The notes under the pieces are model-generated. The model did no database searches and was not told the origin of the DNA. It was given only the letters and a program-made list of their open reading frames with translations. Shown one piece after another: positions 35,587 through 43,487 of a stretch of 64,000 bases of DNA (position 1 is the first letter of the stretch; each line of letters starts with the position of its first letter). Source of the DNA: Sphingobacterium sp. B16(2022). Its GTDB lineage: Bacteria; Bacteroidota; Bacteroidia; Sphingobacteriales; Sphingobacteriaceae. The DNA is taken from contig NZ_JAAUVN010000001.1 of assembly GCF_012030425.1 (NCBI RefSeq), positions 2,312,481-2,376,480 of the forward strand, given 5' to 3'. Position numbers and translations under genes: made by a program.

Positions 35587-35629
35587 ATATGCTAAACCGA
35601 TAACACGCAGACAACCAAAATTTAAATCA

Positions 35630-36451
35630 ATGGATACAAAACAATTATTTAGATTTTTTCACAGTAAATGTGACTTAACGAATTGGCTAAATGAAAACGG
35701 AGAGTTAGCCCAAAGCGAAGGAGATGTAAAATGGTTTTACAGTGGTATAAATGAAGATTTTAAATCCGAATTTGTAAGTCAAAAAATCGAAGAGACTTTT
35801 AATGATGGGGATATCTATTTGTGCATTTCTTCAAATAAAAGTTCTTTGGTTTCTAAATCAGAAGCTGTCACAGAAATCGCAAAAATTCTACATAAAAAGG
35901 AAATTGGCATTATAGATAAATCATTTACGAAAATGATGTTCTTTAATTCATATGGCACATTTAAAAGTGGTATTATCAGAGAATTTCCCGAAAGTCGTTC
36001 AAGACCTAACGGACATCGTTTGAAAATGGAATTTTTTGCGAATATTATGGATAAAAATACCACTAAAGTAGCTAAAGCCATTGACAAATATTTTGAGCAC
36101 TTTGAAAAAGAACTAAATAATGATTATGGAGGTATTATGGAATATCTTTGGATAGATTTGGAGTTGGTAGCACATTACAAATCTCATCCATTTCGTTATC
36201 AGAAGAGAGTTAGTCAGCCTTCCTCATACACGGACTTCTTTACATATAATGTTGGTCATTATAGTATTCATCCAGATTACGAAAGATTGAAAGAATTATC
36301 AACGGATAAAGAAATTTGCGACTATGTATTTGAATTGTTATATAATTCAACACAAGTTTTAGTTGACAAACAAAAGAAGTTAGGAAATTTTGACGCTACG
36401 AAATTTCGATTGGATTTTCTGTCTGCTATGGAAAAAATAGAGTATTCTTGA
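35630..36451 (+). CDS. Hypothetical protein (cassette B)
   Basis: The ATG at 35630 gives 273 residues beginning MDTKQLFRFFHSKCDLTNWL. The frame is open further upstream, but only through the attC-like site, so that part is unlikely to be translated. The protein is soluble and has no signal peptide. Features are a mid-protein FNSYGTFKSGIIREFPESR and a C-terminal helical part (ICDYVFELLYNSTQVLVDKQ). I do not recognise a family. It is the only gene in a cassette of about 900 bp whose ends match perfectly (35579-35585 and 36471-36477). Confidence 0.7.
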   Translation: MDTKQLFRFFHSKCDLTNWLNENGELAQSEGDVKWFYSGINEDFKSEFVSQKIEETFNDGDIYLCISSNKSSLVSKSEAVTEIAKILHKKEIGIIDKSFTKMMFFNSYGTFKSGIIREFPESRSRPNGHRLKMEFFANIMDKNTTKVAKAIDKYFEHFEKELNNDYGGIMEYLWIDLELVAHYKSHPFRYQKRVSQPSSYTDFFTYNVGHYSIHPDYERLKELSTDKEICDYVFELLYNSTQVLVDKQKKLGNFDATKFRLDFLSAMEKIEYS

Positions 36452-36470
36452 TAGACTAAAAAGCACAATT

Positions 36471-36605
36471 GCACAACAAGGGTTCTTTGCAATAGTGGGG
36501 CGAAACTGCTAAATTCAAGTTCAGTTCTTCAATTGAACTTTTGTGCAAAATTGAAGATTTGTGCTTCGATTGCCCCACCATCGCCAATGCTTCAACGTTA
36601 CCTGC
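36471..36605 (+). repeat. attC-like site 2
   Basis: It starts GCACAAC AAGGGTT and ends CAAC GTTACCTGC. GCACAAC is the exact reverse complement of GTTGTGC at 35579-35585, the left end of cassette B. Internal arms GTGGGGCGAA and TTCGATTGCCCCAC form an imperfect hairpin. It is clearly homologous to site 3. Confidence 0.75.
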
Positions 36606-36682
36606 AATGCTTATAAACCTCCCGTATGAAAATAGGTTGACACAATCTAAACAAATACGGCCAACAATGGACAGACAAAGGA

Positions 36683-37573
36683 ATGAAAATTACTAAAATG
36701 AAAAAACTACTCTCGCTCACAACACTACTTTTCACCTGCTTTCTTGCTTTTGCACAAAAGGGGCAAGACACATTGAAAGTAAATCTTGGGAATACAGAAA
36801 CTGATAAGGTGTTCATGCAAAAAGTAACAGTATCCGACAGCCGGACCGATAGAAAAGTATTACTAAATGATGGGAATTACGCTTTTAAGAATAAGGAGCA
36901 AACGATTGATATTTCCATAAAAAAAGGTCTGATTTACGGATTGGTTTTCGTTACAAATAATCATAAGAAAGAGAAAGTAACCCAATACAAGATTGAGAAT
37001 TCTATGGTAAAAGAATTCACGATATATATTGACAGCCTTCTATGCCAGACAGGACATAGGGATGATGAAAAAGCCTACTACAAGGAATATTATCCCGATG
37101 AAAAGCAAACGCTTAAATCTGAAGGATGGATGTCTTTAGACAAAAACAAATACTATGGCAGAGGAATATCAAAGAAGTATTATGAAAACGGCACTTTATC
37201 TTATATATCAGACAGGGTTACAGAAACTTATACAGAGTTCTATCCCAACGGTAATAAAAAAAAGAAACAAGGACAAAATATCTATGAAACCTATAATGAA
37301 GACGGCAACTTACACAACAAACAATACACCAAAAATGATATCAGATACAATGACTATTACAATAAAGGGAAATTAAATACACGTTCTTACCAAGACGAAG
37401 AAAAAAATGAAGTAAGAGAATACTATCAAAATGGTGTTTTCCAAAAAAAGGCTGTAGAAAAAAAGCTCAACGGAGAAATACGCACTTTAAGCTACGACAA
37501 AGCAGGGAAACTTATCAATAATGAGCCACCATATTCTGGCGTATCGGAAGTACGAGAAAATAAAAACAAATGA
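36683..37573 (+). CDS. Exported MORN/YwqK-like repeat protein (cassette C, gene 1)
   Basis: This 296-residue protein has a signal peptide (MKKLLSLTTLLFTCFLAFAQ, from an internal ATG at 36698 that may be the true start). From about 150 on it carries repeats of the type YYENGTLSYISD, FYPNGNKKKKQG, YNEDGNLHNKQY, YYNKGKLNTRSY and YYQNGVFQKKAV, as in MORN and YwqK-type proteins. Such repeats form beta-hairpin stacks of unknown specific role. Its stop overlaps the next start in ATGA. Confidence 0.75.
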   Translation: MKITKMKKLLSLTTLLFTCFLAFAQKGQDTLKVNLGNTETDKVFMQKVTVSDSRTDRKVLLNDGNYAFKNKEQTIDISIKKGLIYGLVFVTNNHKKEKVTQYKIENSMVKEFTIYIDSLLCQTGHRDDEKAYYKEYYPDEKQTLKSEGWMSLDKNKYYGRGISKKYYENGTLSYISDRVTETYTEFYPNGNKKKKQGQNIYETYNEDGNLHNKQYTKNDIRYNDYYNKGKLNTRSYQDEEKNEVREYYQNGVFQKKAVEKKLNGEIRTLSYDKAGKLINNEPPYSGVSEVRENKNK

Positions 37574-37869
37574 AAAAACTATTTACCGTGCTCACTTGCA
37601 CTATAATATTGAATTCTTGTAACAGTAAAGACAAAAACAACCTTGAAAAGTCGGTATGGAAATCGTGTGGAGATGATTGCAGTGTCGCTGATGTATTGGA
37701 TTTTAGAAAAGATTATTTGCATAAAAAGAATGATAGCATTTATATAAATTGGCATCACAAAGATTCACTAATTGGCATTATTGATACTATAACCTATCAT
37801 TACGGAGAACGAAGATTGTATGTAAAGAACCTTACAAAAGGTTGCATAGCTAGATATTGTGAACAATAA
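37570..37869 (+). CDS. Small lipoprotein (cassette C, gene 2)
   Basis: The 99-residue product begins MKKLFTVLTCTIILNSCNSK, with lipobox LNSC, so it should be anchored as a lipoprotein. The mature part is polar and holds four more Cys (CGDDC, and CIARYC at the end), which could form disulfides outside the cytoplasm. No family is recognised. The start overlaps the previous stop by 4 bp, implying translational coupling. Confidence 0.7.
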   Translation: MKKLFTVLTCTIILNSCNSKDKNNLEKSVWKSCGDDCSVADVLDFRKDYLHKKNDSIYINWHHKDSLIGIIDTITYHYGERRLYVKNLTKGCIARYCEQ

Positions 37870-37873
37870 ATAG

Positions 37874-38201
37874 ATGAAGAAAAAAATTGCCATAGCATTA
37901 TACTTAATTACCATTCTAATTTGCGGATGGATAATTATTAATTATGTCAAATATGTTGACATCTCATCTAACAAAACTGATTGGTATGTAATGGATGCAA
38001 AACATAAAGTAAGTGAAAGAACTGACATTAACAATTATGAGAAAGAACTTCTGAAAAATCAAATAGACCAAAATCGCAAAAATGAAAAAAACATTGCAAA
38101 ACATCGCTTTTCAAACTCAATTAGTTGCTTTTGTTTTGATTGTCATACAACTAGTTTGGTTAGTTTTTATTTTCCTAATCCCAAATAAACAGAAAATATG
38201 A
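37874..38201 (+). pseudogene. Small membrane protein, probably frameshifted (cassette C, gene 3)
   Basis: The frame from ATG 37874 gives 104 residues with one N-terminal membrane segment (IAIALYLITILICGWIII), then degenerates into Ser/Phe/Cys-rich text and stops at 38188. At a run of seven A residues (38085-38091) removing one A joins it to another frame that encodes a second strong membrane helix (LVAFVLIVIQLVWLVFIFLI) and stops at 38201. The simplest reading is a two-helix protein of about 108 residues broken by one inserted A, or a length-variable tract. Family unknown. Confidence 0.55.
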
Positions 38202-38216
38202 TAGCAAATTAGCAAA

Positions 38217-38351
38217 GCAGGTAACAAGGGTTTTGCAATATTGGGGCGAAACTGCAGAGTTCAACGGCAGTTCTTCGGTTCAACTTTTGTACAAAACTGA
38301 AGATTGTGCTTCGATTACCCCACCATCGCAAAGCCCCGAAACGTTATGTGC
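38217..38351 (+). repeat. attC-like site 3
   Basis: It starts GCAGGTAAC AAGGG and ends CGAAAC GTTATGTGC. GCAGGTAAC (38217-38225) is the exact 9-bp reverse complement of GTTACCTGC (36597-36605), the left end of cassette C. Arms TTGGGGCGAA and TTCGATTACCCCA, and GGGTTTTGC and GCAAAGCCCC, show the hairpin. Confidence 0.76.
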
Positions 38352-38384
38352 AAGTATTTTCAAGCATAATCCATAGACTAAAAG

Positions 38385-39068
38385 ATGAAAAAATTATTTA
38401 GTACAATAAGGAAAAAAGAAATTAACGAAATTTCTAAAATTCTCGACAAAAATCCGGAATTAGTAAATTGTATTGCAAAAGGAATATCTAAACGCGATGA
38501 TGGAGAAATTCCTTTACAGACTGCAATTAAAACTGAAAACTTTGACATAGCTAAACTACTAATTGAACGTGGAGCTGATGTAAAATTTATGGAAACAGAA
38601 ATTGAAGATGAAGATTGGAGAAAACCGGTTTTACATTTCGAAATTGAAGCAGTTATTGCCAATTCAAGAGATGAAATTTACATTCCTAAATATAGTCCTC
38701 AAAATAATTCTGGCTTTTTAGGATTATTCAAAAAAGACCAATGGACGGTTAAAAGTGAACCTACAAAAAAATATCGAGAGGCATTTGAAATTATGAAATT
38801 ACTAATAGAAAAAGGTGCTGACATTTATTCATCTAATTCAACTAGTAATTATCAAATAAGTGCTAGCGAATTTATATGTAATCGCATTGCAAATTATCAT
38901 TTTGACAATAAAAGACCACTGGTTAAAGAAACAATAGATGATTTACATCCGATATTTGAACTATTCAAGATAACGAAAATTACTGACTTTGATTTACCAA
39001 GTGTTAGCAAAAGAGGAAATACGGTTTATGAAAGTTACAAAAATTTAATTGACCAAATTTTCGAATAA
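38385..39068 (+). CDS. Ankyrin-repeat protein (cassette D)
   Basis: The 227-residue soluble protein has two recognisable ankyrin motifs: PLQTAIKTENFDIAKLLIER followed by GADV (about 45-70), and FEIMKLLIEKGADIYSS (about 135-150), with degenerate units around them. Ankyrin repeats bind other proteins; the partner is unknown. It starts 42 bp after the cassette junction (38343) and ends 12 bp before the degraded site 4. That is the usual tight packing of a cassette. Confidence 0.75.
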   Translation: MKKLFSTIRKKEINEISKILDKNPELVNCIAKGISKRDDGEIPLQTAIKTENFDIAKLLIERGADVKFMETEIEDEDWRKPVLHFEIEAVIANSRDEIYIPKYSPQNNSGFLGLFKKDQWTVKSEPTKKYREAFEIMKLLIEKGADIYSSNSTSNYQISASEFICNRIANYHFDNKRPLVKETIDDLHPIFELFKITKITDFDLPSVSKRGNTVYESYKNLIDQIFE

Positions 39069-39077
39069 AATTATGCC

Positions 39078-39112
39078 TTCACATACAAGGGTTTTGCCGA
39101 ATCGATAGTCGC
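39078..39112 (+). repeat. Truncated attC-like site 4
   Basis: CACATAC AAGGGTTTTGCC at 39080-39098 matches the left half of sites 2 and 3. CACATAC is one base short of the expected reverse complement (CACATAAC) of GTTATGTG at 38343. The right half is missing; the sequence runs into a broken gene. Confidence 0.55.
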
Positions 39113-39131
39113 AAGCGTATCGCGAATCTGC

Positions 39132-39293
39132 AAAATAACAAATGACCATTTTATTAAAATTTTAGATGCACTTTATGAATCAGGCGAAAGTTGTAAATTG
39201 GTGTTAATTGATTGGAACAGTCTGGAGCTAATAGACCTAATTGACAGAAATAAAATTGAAAGAGTATTTCCTCATCTATACAAAATAATATGA
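39132..39293 (+). pseudogene. C-terminal fragment of an unidentified gene
   Basis: An open frame of 53 residues without a start codon reads KITNDHFIKILDALYESG and ends DRNKIERVFPHLYKII, stopping at 39293. Its TGA overlaps the kptA ATG in ATGA, which shows that it was once a real upstream partner translated with kptA. Its 5' part was lost where attC-like site 4 was also cut, so one deletion explains both. Family not recognised. Confidence 0.55.
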
Positions 39294-39844
39294 CAAGCGA
39301 TAAACAACTGACACATATAAGCAAGTTTTTAAGTTTGGTACTAAGACACCAACCTAAAACAATTGGTATTCAACTTGACCAAAATGGTTGGACCGACGTT
39401 AAAGAATTAATTGAAAAGGCAAACGAAAATGGTATAAGTTTCGACCGAGATACACTTAACTATATTGTTGCGACAAATCCAAAAAAGAGATTTGCTTTTA
39501 ATGAAACGCTTGACAAAATAAGAGCAAGTCAAGGACATTCAATAGAAATTGAATTAGGCTACGAGAGCCAAAAACCACCTGAAATTCTATATCATGGAAC
39601 AAGCGAAAAATCAGTACAATCAATAATTGACAAAGGACTTGAAAAGCGGAGCAGACAGCACGTTCATTTGAGTAGCGACATTGAAACAGCAATTAAGGTT
39701 GGACGAAGACACGGAAAGCCTGTTGTACTTAAAGTCCTTGCTGAAAAAATGTACACCGACAATTTTCAGTTTTTCATTTCGACAAATGGTGTTTGGCTGA
39801 CTGACCATGTACCTGCGAGATATTTAAAGTCGAATGACGAATAA
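39290..39844 (+). CDS. kptA: RNA 2'-phosphotransferase (Tpt1/KptA family)
   Basis: The 184-residue protein is a clear KptA. It begins ISKFLSLVLRHQPKTIGIQL, then GWTDVKELI, the core YHGTSEKSVQSIIDKGL, HVHLSSDIETAIKVGRRHGK and the C-terminal NGVWLTDHVPARYL. In yeast, Tpt1 removes the 2'-phosphate left by tRNA ligation, transferring it to NAD; bacterial KptA can do this in vitro, but its natural target is usually unknown. Here it sits in the cassette array behind a broken partner gene and before attC-like site 5. All sequence landmarks are present, so it is probably active. Confidence 0.9.
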   Translation: MTSDKQLTHISKFLSLVLRHQPKTIGIQLDQNGWTDVKELIEKANENGISFDRDTLNYIVATNPKKRFAFNETLDKIRASQGHSIEIELGYESQKPPEILYHGTSEKSVQSIIDKGLEKRSRQHVHLSSDIETAIKVGRRHGKPVVLKVLAEKMYTDNFQFFISTNGVWLTDHVPARYLKSNDE

Positions 39845-39854
39845 AATAATAAAA

Positions 39855-40038
39855 GTTGGTAACGAGCAATGGGGTATCACATCTTGTCTTTTTTTTGTTT
39901 TAATGATTACATCGCAGATGACAATAGTGGGCGGAATGTACATACTTCAAGTTATGTGCTTTGGTGGAAATTTGTATTTGAGTTGAAAGTTTCGGCTCCA
40001 AAATCCGCCATTGCGTAAAGCACCGTAACGTTTTGCGT
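39855..40038 (+). repeat. attC-like site 5 (divergent)
   Basis: It begins GTTGGTAAC GAGCAATGGGG and ends CCATTGCGTAAAGCAC, CGTAAC, GTTTTGCGT. The two outer arms AATGG and CCATT and the inner GTGGGCGGA and TCCGCCA pair, so the hairpin plan is kept, but the sequence differs from sites 1-3 and is longer. It follows kptA by 10 bp. Confidence 0.55.
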
Positions 40039-40147
40039 CAGCTTAAAAACAATCCCGTGCAAATAACAACAGTCCTCCTACACGTTTTAATTATAAAGCT
40101 AGGGTTTGTAAGCGTTGTAAATTTCATCAACACTTTTGATACACTAA

Positions 40148-40255
40148 CGTCGTTATATTGATGTTGGATTTTAGATATTTCATGAATTTACGGTATATTG
40201 ATAACTAAAATAAGTCTAATAAAACAAAATATGCATTGCATCAATTTTTGAGTTA
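40148..40255. repeat. 108-bp element, copy 2
   Basis: This matches 34330-34437 without gaps. As with copy 1, similarity falls off after GAGTTA and a gene follows about 45 bp later. The 110 bp before it (40039-40147) hold no recognisable gene. Confidence 0.7.
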
Positions 40256-40298
40256 GAGGTAATTTTAAGAAACACCATAGAAGGGAAAAAGATAATAA

Positions 40299-40823
40299 AT
40301 GGAAGTGAAAAGTTATTATTTATCTAATTTTAGGTCCATAACTATAGGAGTAATTTTTATAATTATGGGCATTGCCACAACATTTATTGGGTTTGATATA
40401 AAAAGGTCATTTTGGAATAACTTTCAAAGCATGATTATTGATTTCAGAGGCATAATGCATTTTATTGTCTCGATATTGTTATTGCTTTTCAGAGCTGGCT
40501 TCATCTTTTTTGGATATATTACTATAAAATATAGAAGTAAAATCATTAGAGCAAAAACTGATGACAAGGGATTATATTTTAAGGAAATTACAGGAGGTAA
40601 TAAACTTGAAAGATTATCTTTTGACCTAAATCCATTGACACTTTTACATTATTCAAAGATTACTAATATATATTATGTAGAAGATTTCTGGAAAGGAAAC
40701 TATTTAGAAATAGAAACAAGTTCAGGACGAAAAATATTGACCGCGCTAAATGTCTTGTCTAAGTCAGACAAAAATGAAATTTATAATACTGTTAAGAAGC
40801 AAATAAATAAAAAAAATTGCTAA
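40299..40823 (+). CDS. Small two-helix membrane protein (cassette E)
   Basis: The 174-residue protein has two N-terminal membrane segments (about 15-32 and 48-72) and a soluble C-terminal part. The arrangement, with LHYSKITNIYYVEDFWKGNY near the middle of the soluble part, recalls small PH-like or STM3941-like membrane proteins seen often in Bacteroidota cassettes. I cannot name the function. The stop overlaps the start of attC-like site 6. Confidence 0.65.
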   Translation: MEVKSYYLSNFRSITIGVIFIIMGIATTFIGFDIKRSFWNNFQSMIIDFRGIMHFIVSILLLLFRAGFIFFGYITIKYRSKIIRAKTDDKGLYFKEITGGNKLERLSFDLNPLTLLHYSKITNIYYVEDFWKGNYLEIETSSGRKILTALNVLSKSDKNEIYNTVKKQINKKNC

Positions 40824-40950
40824 CATCGATTTAACTATAGTGGAGCTCAACTGCTAAATTTCAGCATGAGTAATTCTAGTAATCTTCAGTAATAATTTGA
40901 GCGGAATTGCGTACAATTCTCCACAATCGACAAGCTGTAAGACATTGGGC
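40819..40950 (+). repeat. attC-like site 6 (degenerate)
   Basis: It begins GCTAAC ATCG and ends with CATTGGGC, which looks like a mutated GTTGGGC. Inner arms TAGTGGAGC and CTCCACAAT, and GTACAATTC with GAATTGCG, suggest a hairpin. End matching with the 40252 junction is limited to GTTAG, so this is a weak example. Confidence 0.4.
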
Positions 40951-40994
40951 GACATTTCAATAAATAAAATAATAAAAGCTAAAAATAAGGTAAA

Positions 40995-42104
40995 ATGAAT
41001 TCGTCTTTTATAAAATTATCATTCACTATTTCAATTGTAAGTTTATTAATGTCTTGTAAAACAAGCAAAATATCAACTGATACAAGTAAAACTTTAAATG
41101 AGGTTGATATATATGTTGTAGGGTACGAATACAATGATAGCAAGTTTGAATCTTCAATAGAAGAAATTGCAGACGAGGTAGGCATGAAACACGTAGCAAA
41201 ACTATGGAAAAATGGTAAAGACATTCACTTAGAAAACAGTGAACTATATTCAGATGCTAAATCCGTATTTGTAAACAACAATGATGTTTATATTGTAGGA
41301 TCAATTATACTTGATAATGAATACGTTGCAACTATTTGGAAAAATGGAAAAATACAAAAATTAACAAACGGTAAAACTGCTGCTCATACCAGTTCTTTGT
41401 TTATAGATAAGAACAATATTTATATTCTTGGTGCTCAGTATAATACAAAAAATTATATGATTAAAGTATGGAAGAATGGTGTTTATACTGATATAACAAA
41501 TGGAGAAAACCCAACAGATGATGCTTCGATTTTTGTATATAAAGGAGATGAATATATATGTGGACACGAACAAACCGGAAATAAAAGTAAACATTACAGA
41601 AATAATAGTGTAGCTAAAATCTGGAAAAACGGAAAACCACAAAATCTTAGTAATGGATTAAATGATGCTTATGCGCTCTCGTTATTTGTTGAAAATGGTA
41701 CCATTTATGTTGTGGGATATGAAATAGAACATGATAAATATATAGCCAAATTATGGAAAAATGGAAAATCTCAAAATTTGTCTGATGGCCTAAATGATTC
41801 ATATGCAAGATCCATATATATTTGGAACAATGATACATATATAGTTGGTAGTGAAAATATTAATGGAGTTGAAGTGGCGAGATTATGGATAAATGGAAAA
41901 GTACAAGCCATTACAGATGGAAAACATCACGCTGTTGCTAATTCAGTTTTTGTAAACAACAATAATATTTACATCGGAGGATATGAAAAAAATGATAACG
42001 ACAGAGATGTGGCGAAATTATGGATAAACGGGGTTGCTAAAAACCTAACTGATGGTACAAAAAACGGATATGCACAATCTATTTTTGTTGAAATAAAAAA
42101 ATAA
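40995..42104 (+). CDS. Lipoprotein with seven WxNG repeats, probable seven-bladed propeller (cassette F)
   Basis: The 369-residue protein has a lipoprotein signal ending LLMSC (Cys about 16). It then shows seven units of about 45-50 residues, each with a W(K/I)NG motif followed by a TDG/SDG-like turn, a SIFV-like strand and a DIYVVGYE-like strand. The first DIYVVGYEYND and the last AQSIFVEIKK could pair to close a seven-bladed ring. Such propellers bind ligands or partners; none is evident. It is the last gene of the array, followed by a faint attC-like trace (ATCAACAAGATTTGCC near 42116). Confidence 0.75.
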   Translation: MNSSFIKLSFTISIVSLLMSCKTSKISTDTSKTLNEVDIYVVGYEYNDSKFESSIEEIADEVGMKHVAKLWKNGKDIHLENSELYSDAKSVFVNNNDVYIVGSIILDNEYVATIWKNGKIQKLTNGKTAAHTSSLFIDKNNIYILGAQYNTKNYMIKVWKNGVYTDITNGENPTDDASIFVYKGDEYICGHEQTGNKSKHYRNNSVAKIWKNGKPQNLSNGLNDAYALSLFVENGTIYVVGYEIEHDKYIAKLWKNGKSQNLSDGLNDSYARSIYIWNNDTYIVGSENINGVEVARLWINGKVQAITDGKHHAVANSVFVNNNNIYIGGYEKNDNDRDVAKLWINGVAKNLTDGTKNGYAQSIFVEIKK

Positions 42105-42130
42105 AAAACGATCGATCAACAAGATTTGCC

Positions 42131-42227
42131 TTTTATACACCTATCGTTTTTTTTCAATACTTCTCATCTTTAAAGAGACCTAACGAGCCCCTTAAATTTG
42201 GTCATCTAGGGTCTCGATAAAATGAAC
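42131..42227. repeat. Right copy of island border repeat
   Basis: This is the decayed partner of 33995-34092, sharing TATACACCTATCG, CAATACTTCTCAT and CTAGGGTCTCG and ending in AAATGAAC. The arm-type repeats of the left copy are mostly mutated here. Confidence 0.7.
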
Positions 42228-42379
42228 TACTTTGTGAATTGTTCTACTATTCCCCTTTGGGTTCATTTAAATAGTTTTTTCGTATTTCCACGACCCACCT
42301 TTAGCTCCAAAAAAGCCTCCATCATGAGCAATCAACCGATGTCCTTGATTATAAAAAGGATTGATCAGGAATCCGTAGC

Positions 42380-42444
42380 CAAAGTTTTGTTGTTTATGGA
42401 CGTTTTGTAAACGTAAGTTTTAAGAAAGCACATAAACAATGAAA
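42380..42444. repeat. Right-end copy of the tRNA-downstream unit
   Basis: TTTTGTTGTTTATGGACG, then TTTTGTAAACGTAAGTTTTA and CATAAACAATGAAA match the units behind the two tRNA-Ser genes (33616-33690). This marks the right border of the inserted material. Confidence 0.7.
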
Positions 42445-42578
42445 TAGCTTAATACCCTATTGCACTACAAATTGGTAAGAATCCATAATTATTGTCAAGA
42501 AATTCGTTAAAAAAGAGTAAATAGTTTTTGATAACTTAACGTTGAATTTCTAGGTATTCAATATTAAAAAGAATTGTC

Positions 42579-43220
42579 ATGAAACTTTCGTCAAAAACAG
42601 CGCATATTCTAAGTCAGATCAGCACAACAACTAAGCTCGGAGACTTAAGAAAAATTGCGAAGGAGATCAAAAAAGATCACGAATTAGCACTGGAGTTATG
42701 GTCTACACCTGATTTTTTAGCAAGGCTATTGGCCATTCTGATTATGGATAATAAGCGCATTTCACAAGACACCGTCAATCAGCTCGATCAGGATATGCTT
42801 ATGCATCCACCCGAAGAACGGAATCAGCTTATGGATTGGCTTATGGCAAACCAACTGACCAAAGACAAAAAAACGATTGCACTTATTGAATCCTGGCAAA
42901 ATAGTGTATCACCGCTACAAAGGCGGATATTCTGGTACTACCAAGCCCGTTTAAGATGGACAGGACAAATACCTCCTCCTAATTCACTAGAATTATTAAA
43001 TGAAATAGAAGCCAAAATTGCCAGAGAAGAGCCAGAAGTACAATGGGCAATGAATTTCCTAGCAGGATGGATTGGCGTTTATGAAAAACAATACCGAGAC
43101 CGGTGTATTGCAATCGGAGAAAAAACAGGCCTCTATATAGGTGATATGGTATCAAAAGGCTGTACACCAAATTATTTACCAGAATTCATTGCTATAGAAA
43201 GCAACAAACGAAATTTATAA
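42579..43220 (+). CDS. AlkD-like DNA alkylation repair protein
   Basis: The 213-residue all-helical protein begins with the pattern typical of AlkD-like HEAT proteins: TKLGDLRKIAKEIKKDHELA, then LWSTPDFLARLLAILIMD. AlkD is a DNA glycosylase that removes bulky or cationic alkylated bases. Whether the catalytic residues are kept cannot be told without alignment. It is the first gene to the right of the island and looks like core chromosome. A hairpin follows. Confidence 0.75.
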   Translation: MKLSSKTAHILSQISTTTKLGDLRKIAKEIKKDHELALELWSTPDFLARLLAILIMDNKRISQDTVNQLDQDMLMHPPEERNQLMDWLMANQLTKDKKTIALIESWQNSVSPLQRRIFWYYQARLRWTGQIPPPNSLELLNEIEAKIAREEPEVQWAMNFLAGWIGVYEKQYRDRCIAIGEKTGLYIGDMVSKGCTPNYLPEFIAIESNKRNL

Positions 43221-43260
43221 TCCAGTTAACAATTTCTAATCAACAATAGATCAATTCAAT

Positions 43261-43304
43261 GCGTTATGATAGGATCACTAATAATCTCCTATCGTAACGC
43301 TATT
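43261..43304 (+). terminator. Hairpin after the AlkD-like gene
   Basis: GCGTTATGATAGGA (43261-43274) pairs with TCCTATCGTAACGC (43287-43300) with one G-T pair. The T-tail is weak, so termination is likely but not certain. Confidence 0.6.
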
Positions 43305-43487
43305 GCTATTTTTAGTGCTTACGACTAAAATCAACTATTGAATCCCTCCATATCGCTGCAGATATCGTATACTGGTTACCTCAAAAATAGTTTACCTATA
43401 AATCCTACATCAAATATCAATTCAAAAAAATAAACAATTTTAAATCAAGTACTTTGTTATACTATGTATTTTCTTTAGCTTAGCTCC

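Larger units (their letters stand above)
33995..42444. mobile_element. Decayed tRNA-Ser genomic island carrying an attC-like cassette array
   Basis: The block is bounded on the left by tRNA-Ser 3'-end repeats and on the right by a further copy of the tRNA-downstream unit (42380-42444). A long repeat occurs just inside each end (33995-34092 and 42131-42227). It contains a truncated tyrosine recombinase, a 108-bp element present twice, and seven to eight same-strand genes separated by imperfect palindromes with matched ends. No intact recombinase or transposase is visible. I infer an old island whose cargo was built by site-specific cassette capture. The exact borders are uncertain by some tens of bases. 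Confidence 0.65.

Noticed and set aside
35486..35629. Upstream extension of the cassette B gene to 35486
   Set aside because: This part runs through attC-like site 1, whose sequence is shared with sites 2 and 3 as DNA, not as protein. The ATG at 35630 is the better start.
38085..38091. Programmed ribosomal frameshift at the A7 run
   Set aside because: The second frame needs a +1 shift (or loss of one A); the usual A-run slippage is -1. A mutation is simpler.
34193..42130. An integron integrase gene (intI) in the window
   Set aside because: The only recombinase trace is a 43-residue phage-type N-terminus. No frame with catalytic R-HxxR-Y spacing of a tyrosine recombinase is present in the island.
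42324..42410. Frame starting ATGAGCAATCAA at the right border as a gene
   Set aside because: It shares only its first bases with the integrase stub and then runs into the tRNA-downstream repeat, so it is at most a remnant.
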